Positions 1 to 10,168 of a stretch of DNA of 44,523 nt are shown here, piece after piece. Below the pieces are notes generated by a model. That model ran no database searches, was not told the DNA's origin, and was given only the letters and a program-made list of their open reading frames with translations. The stretch spans positions 1 to 44,523 of the forward strand of contig JALORL010000003.1 of NCBI GenBank assembly GCA_025458915.1, given 5' to 3'. The number at the start of each line of letters is the position of its first letter. Position 1 is the stretch's first letter. Source of the stretch: Hydrogenophaga sp. Its GTDB lineage: Bacteria; Pseudomonadota; Gammaproteobacteria; Burkholderiales; Burkholderiaceae_C. The position numbers were made by a program, and so were the translations under genes.

Positions 1-1
1 C

Positions 2-799
2 CTGGACCCGGTCAACATGCCGGTGATCAAGAACGCCCTGGCCAAGGGCGGCAAGGAATGGATCGGCGGCAACTGCACCGTCAGCTGCATGCTGATGGGG
101 GTGGGGGCGCTTTACAAGGCCGGTCTGGTCGAGTGGATGAGCACCCAGACCTACCAGGCCGCCTCCGGTGGTGGCGCCCAGCACATGCGCGAACTGCTCA
201 CACAGTACGGCACGCTGAACGCCGAAGTGAAGGCCCTGCTGGACGACCCCAAGAGCGCCATCCTGGAAATCGACCGCAAGGTGATTGCCAAGCAGCGCAG
301 CCTGAGTGGCGCCGAAACCGCCAACTTCGGCGTGCCGCTGGGTGGCAGCCTCATCCCCTGGATCGACAAGGACCTGGGAAACGGCATGTCCAAGGAAGAG
401 TGGAAGGGCATGGCCGAGACCAACAAGATTCTCGGTCTGGGCGAGCAGTTCGGCTCTGCACCGATCCCGGTCGATGGCTTCTGCGTGCGCGTGGGCGCGA
501 TGCGCTGCCACAGCCAGGCCCTGACCTTCAAGCTCAAGAAGGACGTGCCGGTGGCCGACATCGAGGCCATGATCGCCGCCGACAACCCCTGGGCCAAGGT
601 GGTGCCGAACACGCGTGAAGCCACCATTCAGGACCTGACGCCGGTGGCCGTGACCGGCACCATGACCATCCCGGTCGGCCGCATCCGCAAACTGGCCATG
701 GGCCCCGAGTACGTGGGAGCCTTCACCATCGGCGACCAGCTGCTGTGGGGTGCGGCCGAGCCTCTCCGGCGCATGCTGCGCATCCTTTTGGCTGCCTGA
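2..799 (+). CDS. asd: Aspartate-semialdehyde dehydrogenase, 5' end missing
   Basis: NADPH-dependent reductive dephosphorylation of aspartyl phosphate to aspartate semialdehyde, feeding lysine/diaminopimelate, threonine and methionine synthesis in the cytoplasm. The gene enters from the left edge, and the reading frame is open from base 2, so the N-terminal NADP-binding part is outside. The visible 265 residues contain the catalytic cysteine in GGNCTVS, the [16 protein letters not shown] stretch, the substrate-binding histidine in MRCHSQA and the family C-terminus [16 protein letters not shown], all very close to E. coli Asd. The ATG at 17 is internal. It is followed by a 180-base gap holding an inverted repeat and a promoter before fimV. 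Confidence 0.96.
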   Translation: MDPVNMPVIKNALAKGGKEWIGGNCTVSCMLMGVGALYKAGLVEWMSTQTYQAASGGGAQHMRELLTQYGTLNAEVKALLDDPKSAILEIDRKVIAKQRSLSGAETANFGVPLGGSLIPWIDKDLGNGMSKEEWKGMAETNKILGLGEQFGSAPIPVDGFCVRVGAMRCHSQALTFKLKKDVPVADIEAMIAADNPWAKVVPNTREATIQDLTPVAVTGTMTIPVGRIRKLAMGPEYVGAFTIGDQLLWGAAEPLRRMLRILLAA

Positions 800-838
800 A
801 AGCCTCATGGCGCGTCAGGCGCTAACGCGAGGACCGGG

Positions 839-868
839 CGTTCTCGTTGCGAACTTGCAACGAGAACG
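839..868. repeat. Perfect 12-bp inverted repeat after asd
   Basis: The arms CGTTCTCGTTGC and GCAACGAGAACG pair perfectly across a 6-base loop, starting 40 bases after the asd stop. No run of T follows on the + strand, so it is not a standard intrinsic terminator. It could protect the asd mRNA 3' end, or be an operator lying about 55 bases upstream of the predicted fimV -35 box. Confidence 0.6.
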
Positions 869-920
869 GCAAGGCAGTTCCGATGGAAGGCAGGCTTTGA
901 AACTCAAGCGGATTCTCAGC

Positions 921-949
921 TTGTCACTGTAATGCGTTGATGTTATGGT
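921..949 (+). promoter_or_regulatory. Predicted sigma-70 promoter of fimV
   Basis: TTGTCA (921-926) is separated by exactly 17 bases from TATGGT (944-949). Start of transcription would be near 956, giving a leader of about 25 bases to the GTG start of fimV at 980. It is the best promoter match in the asd-fimV gap. Confidence 0.5.
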
Positions 950-979
950 CATTTCTCGAATTTTCACGTCGAGGTCCAA

Positions 980-3634
980 GTGCCATCCATCCCCCGTCAT
1001 ACCCATTCTTCTCCGGTCACAACCCCAAGAGTGGGCGGCAAATCGCTCGGACTGACACGGATGCATTCGGTTGCGCTGGCAGCCGTGATGTGTCTGGGCA
1101 TCGCCCAGCACCCGGACGCGCAAGCGCTGGCGCTTGGGCGGGTGGTGGTGCAATCGGCGCTCGGCGAACCGCTGAGGGCCCAGATCGACATTCCCGAAAT
1201 CAACGCCGAGGAAGCGGCATCGCTGACAGTGGGCCTTGCCTCCGGGGAGGCGTTCTCCGCTGCCGGGATGGATTTCAATCCCGCACTGAGCGGCCTGCAG
1301 ATTACCCTGCAACGCCGTGCCGATGGCCGAGCGTTCCTTCAGCTTTCCAGTTTCCGACCGGTCACAGAGCCATTCGTTGATCTCATCGTGGAGGCAAACT
1401 GGGCTTCAGGACGCCTGGTCCGCGATTACACACTGCTGTTTGACCCACCGCGCCAGCGGGCGGCCGCACCTGTGGCACCTGCCCAACCCGTCGCACCGGG
1501 TGCGGCTGTCACATCGCCGGCTCCGGCTACCGCCACACCACCCTCCGCAACGCCATTGCCCCCGGCTCCGCCTGCCGCTGCCGCTCCTGCTGCGACCCCA
1601 GCGCCAGCATCCGCCCCGGTCCCGCCACCCACCTCGGTGCCCGATCGGGTCACGGTCAGCGCTGGTGACACAGCAGGTGAGATTGCCATGGCGAACCGCC
1701 CTGCCAATGTCTCACTCGACCAGATGCTGGTCGCCATGCTGCGCGCCAACCCACAGGCCTTCATCGGGAACAACGTGAACCGCCTGCGCGCGGGTGTTGT
1801 GCTTGATCTCCCGAGCGCCACCGATGCCGCTGCCGTGGGAGCTGGCGAAGCCCGGCAGATCATTGCCGCCCAGAGTCGGGACTTCAACGAGTTCCGCCGC
1901 AGATTGGCGGGTGCCGTGCCCGATGCGGAAGTGGGGCAGGCAGACCGCCAGGCCGCTGGCACGGTCAGCACCGAGGTGCAGGACGCCGGACGCCCCGCTG
2001 CGCCACCTGATCGCCTCACCCTCTCCAAACAACCCGAGCCCGGTGCTGCCGCACCCGAAGCCCGTATCGCCCAGGAACGTCAGGCCCAGGACGCGTCCAG
2101 CCGGGTGGCCGAGCTGAACCGAAACATCGAAGAGCTGGCCCAGTTGCAGCCCGCTGCACCAGCACCCGCACCCGCTGCGGGTCCCGGTGCTGCGGCCCTG
2201 CCTCCCGCAGCGCCAGCTGCGCCCGCCGCCGAAGCACCCGGCATCAACGTGCCGGCGGCCACGCCGGCCAGTGAACCAACCGCCGAGGGGCAAGCGCCAG
2301 CGCCGCAGGTGCAGACACCAGAACCGGCCCCGGCCCCTGCGCCTGTGCTGGCCCCGCTCCCTGCGCCGCAACCCCTGCCGGAAGAGCCCGGCTTCATCGA
2401 CCAGTTGCGGGACAACCCACTGGTCCTGCCCATCGCCGGCGCATTGCTGGCGCTGCTCGCCGGACTGGGCTTGTATCGCCTGCGCCAGCGCAACAAGGGC
2501 GCGAGCGTTGACAGTTCGTTCCTCGAAAGCCGACTGCAGCCAGACTCATTCTTCGGCTCCAGTGGTGGCCAGCACATCGACACGGCCGACGCAAGTGTGT
2601 CTGGTTCGTCGATGGTCTATTCCCCAAGCCAGCTGGATGCGGCTGGCGATGTGGATCCGGTAGCAGAGGCGGACGTGTACCTGGCTTACGGGCGGGATCT
2701 GCAGGCCGAAGAAATCCTCAAAGAGGCGATGCGCAGCTCACCGACCCGGGTGGCAATCCACAGCAAGCTGATGGAAATCTATGCCAAACGGCGTGACGCA
2801 CGGGCCTTCGAGGTGGTGGCCACCGAAGCCTACAACCTGACACAGGGCCAAGGCCCCGAATGGGAGCATGCCTGCGATCTCGGCAAGGAGCTGGATCCGT
2901 CCAATCCGCTGTACCAGCCAGGAGGCAGTCCGGCCGTGAAACTGGCAGCTGCAGCTGGAGTGGCCGGTGGTGCAGTCAACACACGCCCGTTTGAAGCCAG
3001 CTCCATGCCTGCGGACAGTGGCAACACCGGTAACTCGCTGGATCTGGATTTCTCGTTCGACGATCCGGCACCAGCTGCGGCGGTCGAGCCACGGGACAGC
3101 GCGGTGTCCGGCATGGACGACCTCAACCTCACCGATGCGCTAACCGATCTGCCCGACCCTGTTCCGGTCGACAATCCCCCATCGGTGCCAATGGACTTCG
3201 ACCTGGATTTCCCGTCCGAGCCTGCGCCCCTGGAAAGCACAGCCGCATCGGGCGAAAAGTCCACACCCGAAGCCGAACAAAGCGCGGCCCCCACCTTTGA
3301 TGAAAACGAGGTGCTGCCGGACTTCACGCTCGACGAACCGCAGGCGCTTGCACCTGCATCGACCCCAGCGCCAGCCCAACAGGACACCAACGATCTCATG
3401 GCGTTCGATCTGAACGGCCTCAGCCTTGACCTTGACGGTGGCTCGGAGGCGCTGGCGACCGACATCGAACAGGTGACCGAAGAAAGCCCGCTGGACACCA
3501 AGCTGTCTCTTGCTGAAGAATTCCGGGCGATTGGCGATCTGGAGGGTGCACGCTCGCTGGCCGAAGAGGTTCTTGCAGAGGCTACGGGTACGCTGAAGAC
3601 CAAGGCCCGCACATTCCTGTCGGACCTTGGCTGA
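980..3634 (+). CDS. fimV: FimV family polar/peptidoglycan-binding membrane protein
   Basis: FimV proteins are inner-membrane hubs of the cell pole that bind peptidoglycan and support type IV pilus assembly and twitching. The 884-residue product has an N-terminal signal sequence (hydrophobic core VALAAVMCLGIA, likely cut after AQA) and the conserved FimV N-domain to about residue 150. Then come a Pro/Ala-rich linker, a LysM-like segment (about 220-275), a coiled stretch (about 360-390), a second Pro/Ala linker and one membrane helix (about 478-500). The cytoplasmic part has a TPR-like region (about 557-620), an acidic region and the short C-terminal FimV motif (about 838-884, LDTKLSLAEEFRAIGDLEGA). 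Start: GTG at 980 has GAGG five bases upstream; an in-frame ATG at 1061 would shorten the n-region. truA begins 18 bases after the stop. Confidence 0.9.
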   Translation: MPSIPRHTHSSPVTTPRVGGKSLGLTRMHSVALAAVMCLGIAQHPDAQALALGRVVVQSALGEPLRAQIDIPEINAEEAASLTVGLASGEAFSAAGMDFNPALSGLQITLQRRADGRAFLQLSSFRPVTEPFVDLIVEANWASGRLVRDYTLLFDPPRQRAAAPVAPAQPVAPGAAVTSPAPATATPPSATPLPPAPPAAAAPAATPAPASAPVPPPTSVPDRVTVSAGDTAGEIAMANRPANVSLDQMLVAMLRANPQAFIGNNVNRLRAGVVLDLPSATDAAAVGAGEARQIIAAQSRDFNEFRRRLAGAVPDAEVGQADRQAAGTVSTEVQDAGRPAAPPDRLTLSKQPEPGAAAPEARIAQERQAQDASSRVAELNRNIEELAQLQPAAPAPAPAAGPGAAALPPAAPAAPAAEAPGINVPAATPASEPTAEGQAPAPQVQTPEPAPAPAPVLAPLPAPQPLPEEPGFIDQLRDNPLVLPIAGALLALLAGLGLYRLRQRNKGASVDSSFLESRLQPDSFFGSSGGQHIDTADASVSGSSMVYSPSQLDAAGDVDPVAEADVYLAYGRDLQAEEILKEAMRSSPTRVAIHSKLMEIYAKRRDARAFEVVATEAYNLTQGQGPEWEHACDLGKELDPSNPLYQPGGSPAVKLAAAAGVAGGAVNTRPFEASSMPADSGNTGNSLDLDFSFDDPAPAAAVEPRDSAVSGMDDLNLTDALTDLPDPVPVDNPPSVPMDFDLDFPSEPAPLESTAASGEKSTPEAEQSAAPTFDENEVLPDFTLDEPQALAPASTPAPAQQDTNDLMAFDLNGLSLDLDGGSEALATDIEQVTEESPLDTKLSLAEEFRAIGDLEGARSLAEEVLAEATGTLKTKARTFLSDLG

Positions 3635-3652
3635 TCGGTCGCCCTCACCGAG

Positions 3653-4492
3653 TTGAACCATCCCGACGCCGAAAGCCCCGATCCCGGGGCTACCCAGCCC
3701 TACCGCACCCGCATCGCACTCGGTCTGAGCTACAGCGGTAGTGCCTACGACGGCTGGCAGAGCCAGCCCAGTGGCCGCACGGTACAGGACCAACTCGAGC
3801 TCGCTCTGGAGCGGTTCCTGAATGTTCCAGGCATCAATACCCTGTGCGCCGGACGGACTGATGCCGGCGTTCACGGTCTCATGCAGGTGGTGCACTTCGA
3901 CTGCACGGTCCATCGTCCGGAGAACGCGTGGGTGCGCGGCACCAACAGTTTCCTGCCATCCGATATTGCGGTGCAATGGGCCCGACAGGTGCCGGGGACC
4001 TTTCATGCGCGCGCCAGTGCCCGATCGCGGCGCTATGCCTACGTTCTGCTGGAATCTCCGGTGCGACCGAGCGTCGAGGTGGGACGCGTAGGGTGGGTAT
4101 TCCGCACCGTGCAGGTAGACACCATGCGGAAAGCGGCCGAAGCGCTGCTGGGTGAACACGATTTCTCGTCCTTCCGCGCGGCGCAGTGCCAGGCCCATTC
4201 CCCCATCAAGCGCATGCTGAACATTGCCATCGAGCGGCGGGGGCACTACCTGCGGTTCGAATTCGAAGCCACAGCCTTCCTGCACCACATGATCCGGAAC
4301 ATCATGGGGTGTCTGATTGCTGTGGGAACGGGTGCGCGCCCTGCGGCCTGGCTGACGGAAGTGCTTCAGGCCCGAAGCCGGGACGCTGCCGCGCCCACCT
4401 TTTCCCCTGACGGCCTGTACTTCCTGGGCCCACGCTACGATCCTGAATTCGCCCTGCCAGACACCACTGCAGCATTCGACTGGCTCCCCTGA
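3653..4492 (+). CDS. truA: tRNA pseudouridine(38-40) synthase
   Basis: Converts uridines 38-40 of the tRNA anticodon arm to pseudouridine. The 279-residue product carries the catalytic aspartate in AGRTDAGVHG (Asp70), the N-terminal YSGSAYDGWQ motif, RSRRYAYVLL and the C-terminal HHMIRNIMG motif. The start is TTG at 3653, because no ATG or GTG lies between the fimV stop and the conserved N-terminal strand that begins near residue 18. The 18-base spacing to fimV suggests cotranscription. Its place between fimV and trpF is the usual betaproteobacterial order. Confidence 0.95.
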   Translation: MNHPDAESPDPGATQPYRTRIALGLSYSGSAYDGWQSQPSGRTVQDQLELALERFLNVPGINTLCAGRTDAGVHGLMQVVHFDCTVHRPENAWVRGTNSFLPSDIAVQWARQVPGTFHARASARSRRYAYVLLESPVRPSVEVGRVGWVFRTVQVDTMRKAAEALLGEHDFSSFRAAQCQAHSPIKRMLNIAIERRGHYLRFEFEATAFLHHMIRNIMGCLIAVGTGARPAAWLTEVLQARSRDAAAPTFSPDGLYFLGPRYDPEFALPDTTAAFDWLP

Positions 4493-4567
4493 AGCCGGGC
4501 TCCTCCGCAGTTTCGCGGCCTGTGTCAGCAGGTCCGCCATTGCCGCATTCCACCTACTTGCAGAACC

Positions 4568-5245
4568 ATGGCTCAGCATCGAACCCGCATCAAGATCTGC
4601 GGACTCACCCGGGAAGCAGATGTGCAGGCAGCCGTACAGGCTGGCGCAGACGCGATCGGGTTCGTGATGTACCAAGAGAGCGCGCGGGCCGTGTCAGCGC
4701 GCCGGGCGGGGGAACTGGCCAGGCTATTGCCCGCCTTCGTGACACCGGTGCTGCTGTTTGTGAACGCGCAGGTGCAGGACATCGATGCGGCCTGCGCAGA
4801 GGTACCCAATGCAACCCTTCAGTTTCACGGCGACGAATCGCCCGAACAGTGCCGGGCTATCGGGCGCGCTTTTCTGCGCGCGGCCCGCATTCCCACAGGA
4901 CCAGCCGGCGCAGCGTTCGATCTTCTAGAATACGCCGAACGTTTCTCCGACGCCCAGGCCATCCTGCTCGACGCGCACGCCGACGGCTACGGTGGTTCCG
5001 GCCAATCCTTCGACTGGACCGCATTCCCTTGGTCACATCCGCTTCTAAACGCCAGCTCTCGCCTCGTTTTGTCTGGTGGACTCACGCCTGCAAACGTGAC
5101 CGATGGCATCCGACGCGTACGGCCCTGGGCCGTTGACGTGAGCTCGGGTGTGGAGGTGTCCAAGGGCATCAAAGATCCCGCCAAGTTGCTCGCTTTCGTG
5201 GCTGCCGTGCGGGCAGCCGATGCCTTGATTGCAAACCCGGCCTGA
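4568..5245 (+). CDS. trpF: Phosphoribosylanthranilate isomerase
   Basis: Amadori rearrangement of N-(5'-phosphoribosyl)anthranilate to CdRP, third step of tryptophan synthesis. It is a single TIM-barrel domain of 225 residues. The general base Cys11 sits in KICGLT and the general acid Asp135 in ILLDAH; phosphate-binding motifs LSGGLTP and VDVSSGVE are near the C-terminus. ATG at 4568 was chosen because KICGLT follows directly. The 75 bases between truA and trpF show no convincing promoter or trp-type leader peptide, so the trp genes probably read from upstream promoters. trpC and trpD are not in the window. Confidence 0.96.
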   Translation: MAQHRTRIKICGLTREADVQAAVQAGADAIGFVMYQESARAVSARRAGELARLLPAFVTPVLLFVNAQVQDIDAACAEVPNATLQFHGDESPEQCRAIGRAFLRAARIPTGPAGAAFDLLEYAERFSDAQAILLDAHADGYGGSGQSFDWTAFPWSHPLLNASSRLVLSGGLTPANVTDGIRRVRPWAVDVSSGVEVSKGIKDPAKLLAFVAAVRAADALIANPA

Positions 5246-5294
5246 CCTGTCGCGCAGCGGGCCACCTGCCGGGCCATTCCAGCGAGAAACCCAT

Positions 5295-6638
5295 ATGTCT
5301 TCCTACCAGCAACCCGATGCCAAGGGGCATTTCGGCATTTACGGCGGCAGCTTCGTGAGCGAGACGCTCACCCACGCCATCATGGAACTCAAGGCCGCGT
5401 ACGCCAAGTACCAGAACGACCCGGAATTCCTGGCCGAATTCAAAAGCGAACTCGCCCACTTCGTGGGCCGGCCCAGTCCCGTGTACCACGCAGCCCGCAT
5501 GAGCCGGGAACAGGGCGGCGCGCAGATCTTCCTCAAGCGCGAGGACCTCAACCACACGGGTGCCCACAAGATCAACAACACCATCGGGCAGGCCATGCTG
5601 GCACGACGCATGGGCAAGCCGCGCATCATTGCCGAAACCGGGGCAGGCCAGCACGGTGTTGCCACCGCCACCATCTGCGCCCGTTACGGACTGGAATGCG
5701 TGGTCTACATGGGCAGCGAGGACGTCAAGCGTCAGAGCCCGAACGTGTACCGCATGAAATTGCTGGGCGCCACAGTGGTACCCGTGGAGAGCGGCAGCAA
5801 GACGCTGAAGGACGCGCTCAACGAAGCGATGCGCGACTGGGTCGCCAATGTGGACAACACCTTCTACATCATTGGCACGGTGGCCGGGCCACATCCCTAC
5901 CCGATGATGGTGCGGGACTTCCAGAGCGTGATCGGCGAAGAATGCCTCGTGCAGATGCCCGAGATGCTGCACGGCGCCGGTTGCACTGGAGAACAACCCG
6001 ACGCGGTGGTGGCATGCGTGGGTGGCGGCAGCAATGCCATGGGAATCTTTTATCCCTACATCGGCCAAGCAAACACGCGCCTCATCGGTGTCGAGGCTGC
6101 TGGTGAAGGCCTGGACAGCGGGAAGCATTCCGCTTCATTGCAGATGGGGAGCCCCGGCGTGCTGCACGGCAACCGCACCTATGTGCTGCAGGACGACAAT
6201 GGCCAGGTCACCGAAACCCACAGCGTCAGCGCCGGCCTGGACTACCCGGGCGTGGGACCCGAACATGCCTACCTCAAGGACCTGGGACGCGCCGAGTATG
6301 TGGGCATCACCGACCAGGAGGCTCTGGAGGCATTTCACTACCTCTGCCGCACCGAAGGCATCATCCCTGCCCTGGAGTCCAGCCACGCGATAGCGCACGC
6401 CATGAAGATGGCGCGCGCCATGCGGCCGGACCAGTCCATCCTTGTCAACCTGTCGGGGCGTGGCGACAAGGACATCGGTACTGTCGCCGACCTGTCGCAG
6501 GCCGACTTTTACTGCCGACCCAGTTGCCGGGGACAGGCCGTCAAAGGCGGCGCGGAACCGGCCCTGGTGCAGATGCCTGCCAAGTCGGCCACGCGCCCTC
6601 CCCTCAGCCAGGCCACCAACAGGGGGGCTGCCCAATGA
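5295..6638 (+). CDS. trpB: Tryptophan synthase beta chain
   Basis: PLP enzyme condensing indole with serine to tryptophan in the alpha2-beta2 complex. The PLP lysine is Lys92 in [10 protein letters not shown], with the phosphate-binding loop in GGGSNAMG and the serine-binding loop [11 protein letters not shown] at 5295 is chosen because [14 protein letters not shown] is the conserved start; a frame-consistent start at 5229 would run back into trpF. At 447 residues it is about 45-50 longer than E. coli TrpB: after the conserved [10 protein letters not shown] there is a tail that is polar and Pro/Ala/Gln-rich. The stop overlaps the trpA start as ATGA, as expected for translational coupling of complex partners. 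Confidence 0.97.
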   Translation: MSSYQQPDAKGHFGIYGGSFVSETLTHAIMELKAAYAKYQNDPEFLAEFKSELAHFVGRPSPVYHAARMSREQGGAQIFLKREDLNHTGAHKINNTIGQAMLARRMGKPRIIAETGAGQHGVATATICARYGLECVVYMGSEDVKRQSPNVYRMKLLGATVVPVESGSKTLKDALNEAMRDWVANVDNTFYIIGTVAGPHPYPMMVRDFQSVIGEECLVQMPEMLHGAGCTGEQPDAVVACVGGGSNAMGIFYPYIGQANTRLIGVEAAGEGLDSGKHSASLQMGSPGVLHGNRTYVLQDDNGQVTETHSVSAGLDYPGVGPEHAYLKDLGRAEYVGITDQEALEAFHYLCRTEGIIPALESSHAIAHAMKMARAMRPDQSILVNLSGRGDKDIGTVADLSQADFYCRPSCRGQAVKGGAEPALVQMPAKSATRPPLSQATNRGAAQ

Positions 6639-7444
6639 GCCGAATCACCGCCACGCTCACCGGCCTGAGCACTCAGGGCCGCAAGGCACTCATTCCCTAT
6701 GTGACGGCTGGCTTTCCCTATGCCGATATCACCCCCGATCTGATGCACGGCATGGTGGAGGCAGGCGCTGACGTCATCGAACTGGGCGTGCCGTTCTCCG
6801 ACCCGTCCGCCGACGGCCCGGTGATTCAGAAGGCTGGTGACCGCGCTCTGGCGCTGGGTATCGGCCTGACGCAGGTGCTGGCCATGGTGAAGACTTTCCG
6901 CGAACGCGACAGCAGCACGCCGGTCGTTCTGATGGGCTATGCCAATCCGGTGGAGCGGTACGACCAGAAGCACGGCGCCAAGGCGTTCGTGCGCGACGCG
7001 GCCGCTGCCGGCGTGGACGGGGTGCTGGTCGTGGACTACCCACCGGAGGAATGCGAGGCCTTTGCGGCCGATCTGCGGGCCAACGGCATCGACCTGATCT
7101 TCCTGCTGGCGCCCACATCCACCGACGAACGCATGGCCCAGGTGGCCCGCGTGGCCAGCGGTTATGTGTACTACGTCTCGCTCAAGGGCGTGACCGGCGC
7201 CGGTACGCTGGATGTCGGGCAAGTCGAGGCGATGTTGCCGCGCATCCGGGCGCACGTCAGCGTCCCGGTGGGCGTTGGCTTCGGCATCCGCGATGCAGAC
7301 ACTGCAAAAGCCATCGGTCGCTCTGCGGATGCAGTAGTGATCGGCTCGCGGCTCATTCAGCTGATCGAAGACGAACCGCACGAAAAGGTCATTCCAGTGG
7401 CCGCCCATTTCCTGCGCACCATCCGAAAAGCGCTGGACGCATAA
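6635..7444 (+). CDS. trpA: Tryptophan synthase alpha chain
   Basis: Cleaves indole-3-glycerol phosphate to indole and glyceraldehyde-3-phosphate and passes indole through a tunnel to TrpB. The 269-residue TIM barrel has the catalytic Glu49 ([10 protein letters not shown]) and Asp60 ([10 protein letters not shown]) at the same numbering as the enteric enzyme, and the phosphate-binding [13 protein letters not shown] at 6635 overlaps the trpB TGA (ATGA) and has a G-rich ribosome site (AGGGGGGC) in the trpB 3' end. accD follows after 46 bases, linking tryptophan and fatty-acid genes as in many proteobacteria. Confidence 0.97.
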   Translation: MSRITATLTGLSTQGRKALIPYVTAGFPYADITPDLMHGMVEAGADVIELGVPFSDPSADGPVIQKAGDRALALGIGLTQVLAMVKTFRERDSSTPVVLMGYANPVERYDQKHGAKAFVRDAAAAGVDGVLVVDYPPEECEAFAADLRANGIDLIFLLAPTSTDERMAQVARVASGYVYYVSLKGVTGAGTLDVGQVEAMLPRIRAHVSVPVGVGFGIRDADTAKAIGRSADAVVIGSRLIQLIEDEPHEKVIPVAAHFLRTIRKALDA

Positions 7445-7490
7445 TCCGCTTTCCGCGTCGGGCGAGCGTCCGGCGCGACAAGGAGACCCC

Positions 7491-8369
7491 ATGTCCTGGC
7501 TCGAAAAACTGCTGCCGCCCAAGATCACGCCCACCGACCCGACCGAGCGCCGCAGCGTGCCCGAGGGTCTGTGGATCAAGTGTCCTAGCTGCGAGGCGGT
7601 GCTCTACAAGAACGACCTGGAAAAGAACCAGAACGTTTGCCCGCACTGCAGCCACCACCACCGCATTGGTGCACGCGCCCGGCTCAACGCATTCCTGGAC
7701 GCCGAGGGACGCTATGAACTGGCCCAGGAGGTGCTCCCGGTGGATGCATTGAAATTCAAGGACAGCCGCAAGTACCCCGAGCGCCTCAAGGAAGCGCTGG
7801 AGGCCACCGGAGAGACGGATGCGCTGATCGTCATGGGCGGAGCGGTGCATGGCATCAGTCTGGTCGTTGCCTGCTTCGAATTCGACTTCATGGGGGGCTC
7901 CATGGGATCGGTGGTGGGGGAGCGCTTCGTGCGCGGCGTCGAAGAAGCGATTGCGCAGAAGGTGCCTTTCATCTGCTTCACCGCCACCGGAGGCGCCCGC
8001 ATGCAGGAAGGCCTGCTGTCGCTGATGCAGATGGCCAAGACCAATGCCGCGCTCACGCGGCTTGCCAAGAAGGGGCTGCCCTACATCAGCGTATTGACGG
8101 ACCCCACCATGGGCGGCGTGTCCGCCGGGTTCGCCTTTGTGGGCGATGTGGTCATTGCAGAGCCCAAAGCGCTGATCGGGTTTGCAGGTCCCCGCGTGAT
8201 CGAGAACACCGTGCGCGTGAAACTGCCGGAGGGTTTCCAGCGGGCCGAGTTCCTGCAGACCAAGGGCGCGGTCGATTTCATCTGTGACCGGCGCGAGTTG
8301 CGCAGCACGGTGGCGAGCACGTTGGCCATGCTGCAGCGGTTCAGCGCGGATGCGGTGGTCACAGATTGA
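7491..8369 (+). CDS. accD: Acetyl-CoA carboxylase carboxyltransferase beta subunit
   Basis: Forms the carboxyltransferase with AccA and transfers CO2 from biotinyl-BCCP to acetyl-CoA, giving malonyl-CoA. The 292-residue product has the N-terminal four-cysteine zinc ribbon (Cys31, Cys34, Cys50, Cys53) and the crotonase-type core with [15 protein letters not shown] and [11 protein letters not shown]. The start has AAGGAG about 8 bases upstream. The stop overlaps the next gene's TTG start (TTGA). In many relatives folC follows accD; here a LON-domain gene does. Confidence 0.96.
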   Translation: MSWLEKLLPPKITPTDPTERRSVPEGLWIKCPSCEAVLYKNDLEKNQNVCPHCSHHHRIGARARLNAFLDAEGRYELAQEVLPVDALKFKDSRKYPERLKEALEATGETDALIVMGGAVHGISLVVACFEFDFMGGSMGSVVGERFVRGVEEAIAQKVPFICFTATGGARMQEGLLSLMQMAKTNAALTRLAKKGLPYISVLTDPTMGGVSAGFAFVGDVVIAEPKALIGFAGPRVIENTVRVKLPEGFQRAEFLQTKGAVDFICDRRELRSTVASTLAMLQRFSADAVVTD

Positions 8370-9046
8370 CGTCACGGCCTGCCGGTGAGCCGCTGACGCT
8401 GTCGCAGCTTCCCCTCTTTCCCCTGCAGACCGTTCTGTTTCCCGGCGGATGGATGTCGCTGCGCATCTTCGAGGTGCGCTACCTCGACATGATCGGCCGC
8501 TGCCACAAGGCCGGTGCACCGTTCGGGATCGTGGCACTCAGCGAAGGCAGCGAGGTGAGGCGCATCAACCCCAGCGCACCGCCCAGCGGCGACGGGTTTG
8601 CGAAGGAAGTGTTCCACTCGGTCGGTACCCTGGTGCAGATCGAGCACCTCGAAAAGCCGCAGCCCGGCCTGATGCTCATTCGCTGCCGGGGACTGCAGCG
8701 CTTCCACATCACGGGGCGCCACCAACTGCCCCACGGACTCTGGGTGGCCGACGTGCGGCTGGACGACCCGGAAATCGTGGTGCCGGTGCCAGAGCATCTG
8801 GTGAGCGCGCGCGACGCCCTGCAACGGCTGCTGAAGAACCTGGAGCAGCGGGATCCCCAGCAGCTCCAGGACCTGCCAATCCAGCAGCCTTTTCAGTGGA
8901 ACGACAGCGGCTGGCTGGCCAACCGCTGGGCGGAGCTCTTGCCGGCACCAACCGAACTCAAGCAGCGCCTGATGTCGCTGGAAAATCCCCTGGTGCGGCT
9001 GGAGCTGGTGGCCGACATGCTCGACAAACTGGGGCTCGACAGTTGA
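8366..9046 (+). CDS. LON peptidase substrate-binding domain protein
   Basis: A 226-residue protein that matches the N-terminal substrate-recognition domain of Lon but has no AAA+ or peptidase domain. The signature is [20 protein letters not shown] followed by RYLDMIGRC; the C-terminal half is helical ([28 protein letters not shown]). Stand-alone LON-domain proteins are common in proteobacteria, and their molecular role is largely unknown. The only start in reach of the conserved domain is TTG at 8366, overlapping the accD TGA by four bases, so translation is probably coupled to accD. It converges on nagZ with 30 bases between stops. Confidence 0.8.
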   Translation: MTSRPAGEPLTLSQLPLFPLQTVLFPGGWMSLRIFEVRYLDMIGRCHKAGAPFGIVALSEGSEVRRINPSAPPSGDGFAKEVFHSVGTLVQIEHLEKPQPGLMLIRCRGLQRFHITGRHQLPHGLWVADVRLDDPEIVVPVPEHLVSARDALQRLLKNLEQRDPQQLQDLPIQQPFQWNDSGWLANRWAELLPAPTELKQRLMSLENPLVRLELVADMLDKLGLDS

Positions 9047-9076
9047 TCGCGCACGGCCAGCCAGCCGGCTGACCGG

Positions 9077-10168
9077 TCAGGGCAGCAAGCCCAGCGCGTT
9101 CATGTACGCAGCGTCGACCATCAGGTCATCCCAATCCATGGCCGGTGCGACCGGCAACAAGGACAACCGGCGCTCCTCACTGGCCGGTTGCGCATTCCAG
9201 TCGCCGCGCCATTGCGCCTTGGCCAATTGTTCGATGGCGTCGTCGATGGGTGCTCCGTTGTCCACCAGCGACTGGTTGCACAGCACCACCAGATCGACGC
9301 CCGCAGACAATGCCGCCAACGCCGCCTCGGCGTAGCCGACCGGGTGGCCATCGATGTAGCGGGCGGCCTCCATGCTGAGGTCGTCGCTGAACACGGCACC
9401 GCGAAAACCAAGTTGCTCCCGCAGCACCTGCTGCAGCCAGCGCGGCGAGAAGCCTGCGGGCCTCGCATCCACCCTGGGGTAGATCACGTGCGCGGGCATC
9501 ACGGCGCGCAGGGTCGCACCAAGCCACGCATAGGGTGCAGCGTCGTCGGCCAGGATGGCTTTCAGGCTGCGGTTATCCACCGGGATGGCCAGATGCGAAT
9601 CGGCGCGCACGTACCCGTGACCGGGAAAATGCTTGGCACAGTGGGCCATGCCGCTGCGCAACATGCCCTGGATGACGCTCTGGGCCAGCAGCGTCACCAC
9701 GCGCGGATCCCGGGCAAAGGCGCGGTCTCCGATGACCGAGCTGCCCCCATGATCCAGATCCAGCACGGGGGCAAAGCTCAGGTCGACCCCGCAGGCGCGC
9801 AGCTCAGAGCCCAGCACATGGCCCACCGCCACCGCCGCATTGCAAGCCTTCAGCGCGGAGGCACCTGCCGGCTCGGAGGCCCGCGCCTTCTGCATCCAGA
9901 GGGCTCCCAGTGCAGCCATCGGTGGCAGGTGGGTAAACCCGTCAGAGCGGAACCGCTGTACCCGCCCGCCTTCGTGGTCCACCGCAATCAGAAGGTCGGC
10001 GCGCACCGCCTTGATGTGTTGGCACAGGTCGGTCAGCTGGGCACGGTCCTGCCAGTTGCGGGCGAACAGGATGACGCCCCCCACCAGCGGGTGCGCGAGG
10101 CGGCGCTCGTCGGCCTCGGTCAAGGCCAGCCCGGCCACGTCGATGATGAGCGGTGCATGGGTGTTCAT
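9077..10168 (-). CDS. nagZ: Beta-N-acetylhexosaminidase, GH3 family
   Basis: Cytoplasmic peptidoglycan recycling: removes N-acetylglucosamine from anhydro-muropeptides. A single 363-residue GH3 domain. The nucleophile is Asp262 in FSDDLSM, the Asp190/His192 acid-base dyad lies in the flexible loop after KHFPGHG, and sugar-binding residues are in AVDHEGGRV. The family is usually 330-360 residues, so this is full length. ATG at 10168 overlaps the acpS TGA (ATGA). It is the last gene of the lepA-led run. Confidence 0.95.
   Translation of the reverse strand: MNTHAPLIIDVAGLALTEADERRLAHPLVGGVILFARNWQDRAQLTDLCQHIKAVRADLLIAVDHEGGRVQRFRSDGFTHLPPMAALGALWMQKARASEPAGASALKACNAAVAVGHVLGSELRACGVDLSFAPVLDLDHGGSSVIGDRAFARDPRVVTLLAQSVIQGMLRSGMAHCAKHFPGHGYVRADSHLAIPVDNRSLKAILADDAAPYAWLGATLRAVMPAHVIYPRVDARPAGFSPRWLQQVLREQLGFRGAVFSDDLSMEAARYIDGHPVGYAEAALAALSAGVDLVVLCNQSLVDNGAPIDDAIEQLAKAQWRGDWNAQPASEERRLSLLPVAPAMDWDDLMVDAAYMNALGLLP

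Noticed and set aside
2100-2400. Pro/Ala-rich repeats in fimV as a DNA repeat array
   Set aside because: The periodicity comes from Pro/Ala codons of a protein linker; no exact DNA unit repeats.
3140-4675. 511-codon open frame on the minus strand
   Set aside because: It lies antisense to the end of fimV and all of truA, both clear by motif. Long antisense frames are expected at this GC content, and its translation shows no domain.
9047-9076. Terminator between the convergent LON-domain gene and nagZ
   Set aside because: Only weak pairing (CCGGCTGACCGG) and no T-run on either strand.
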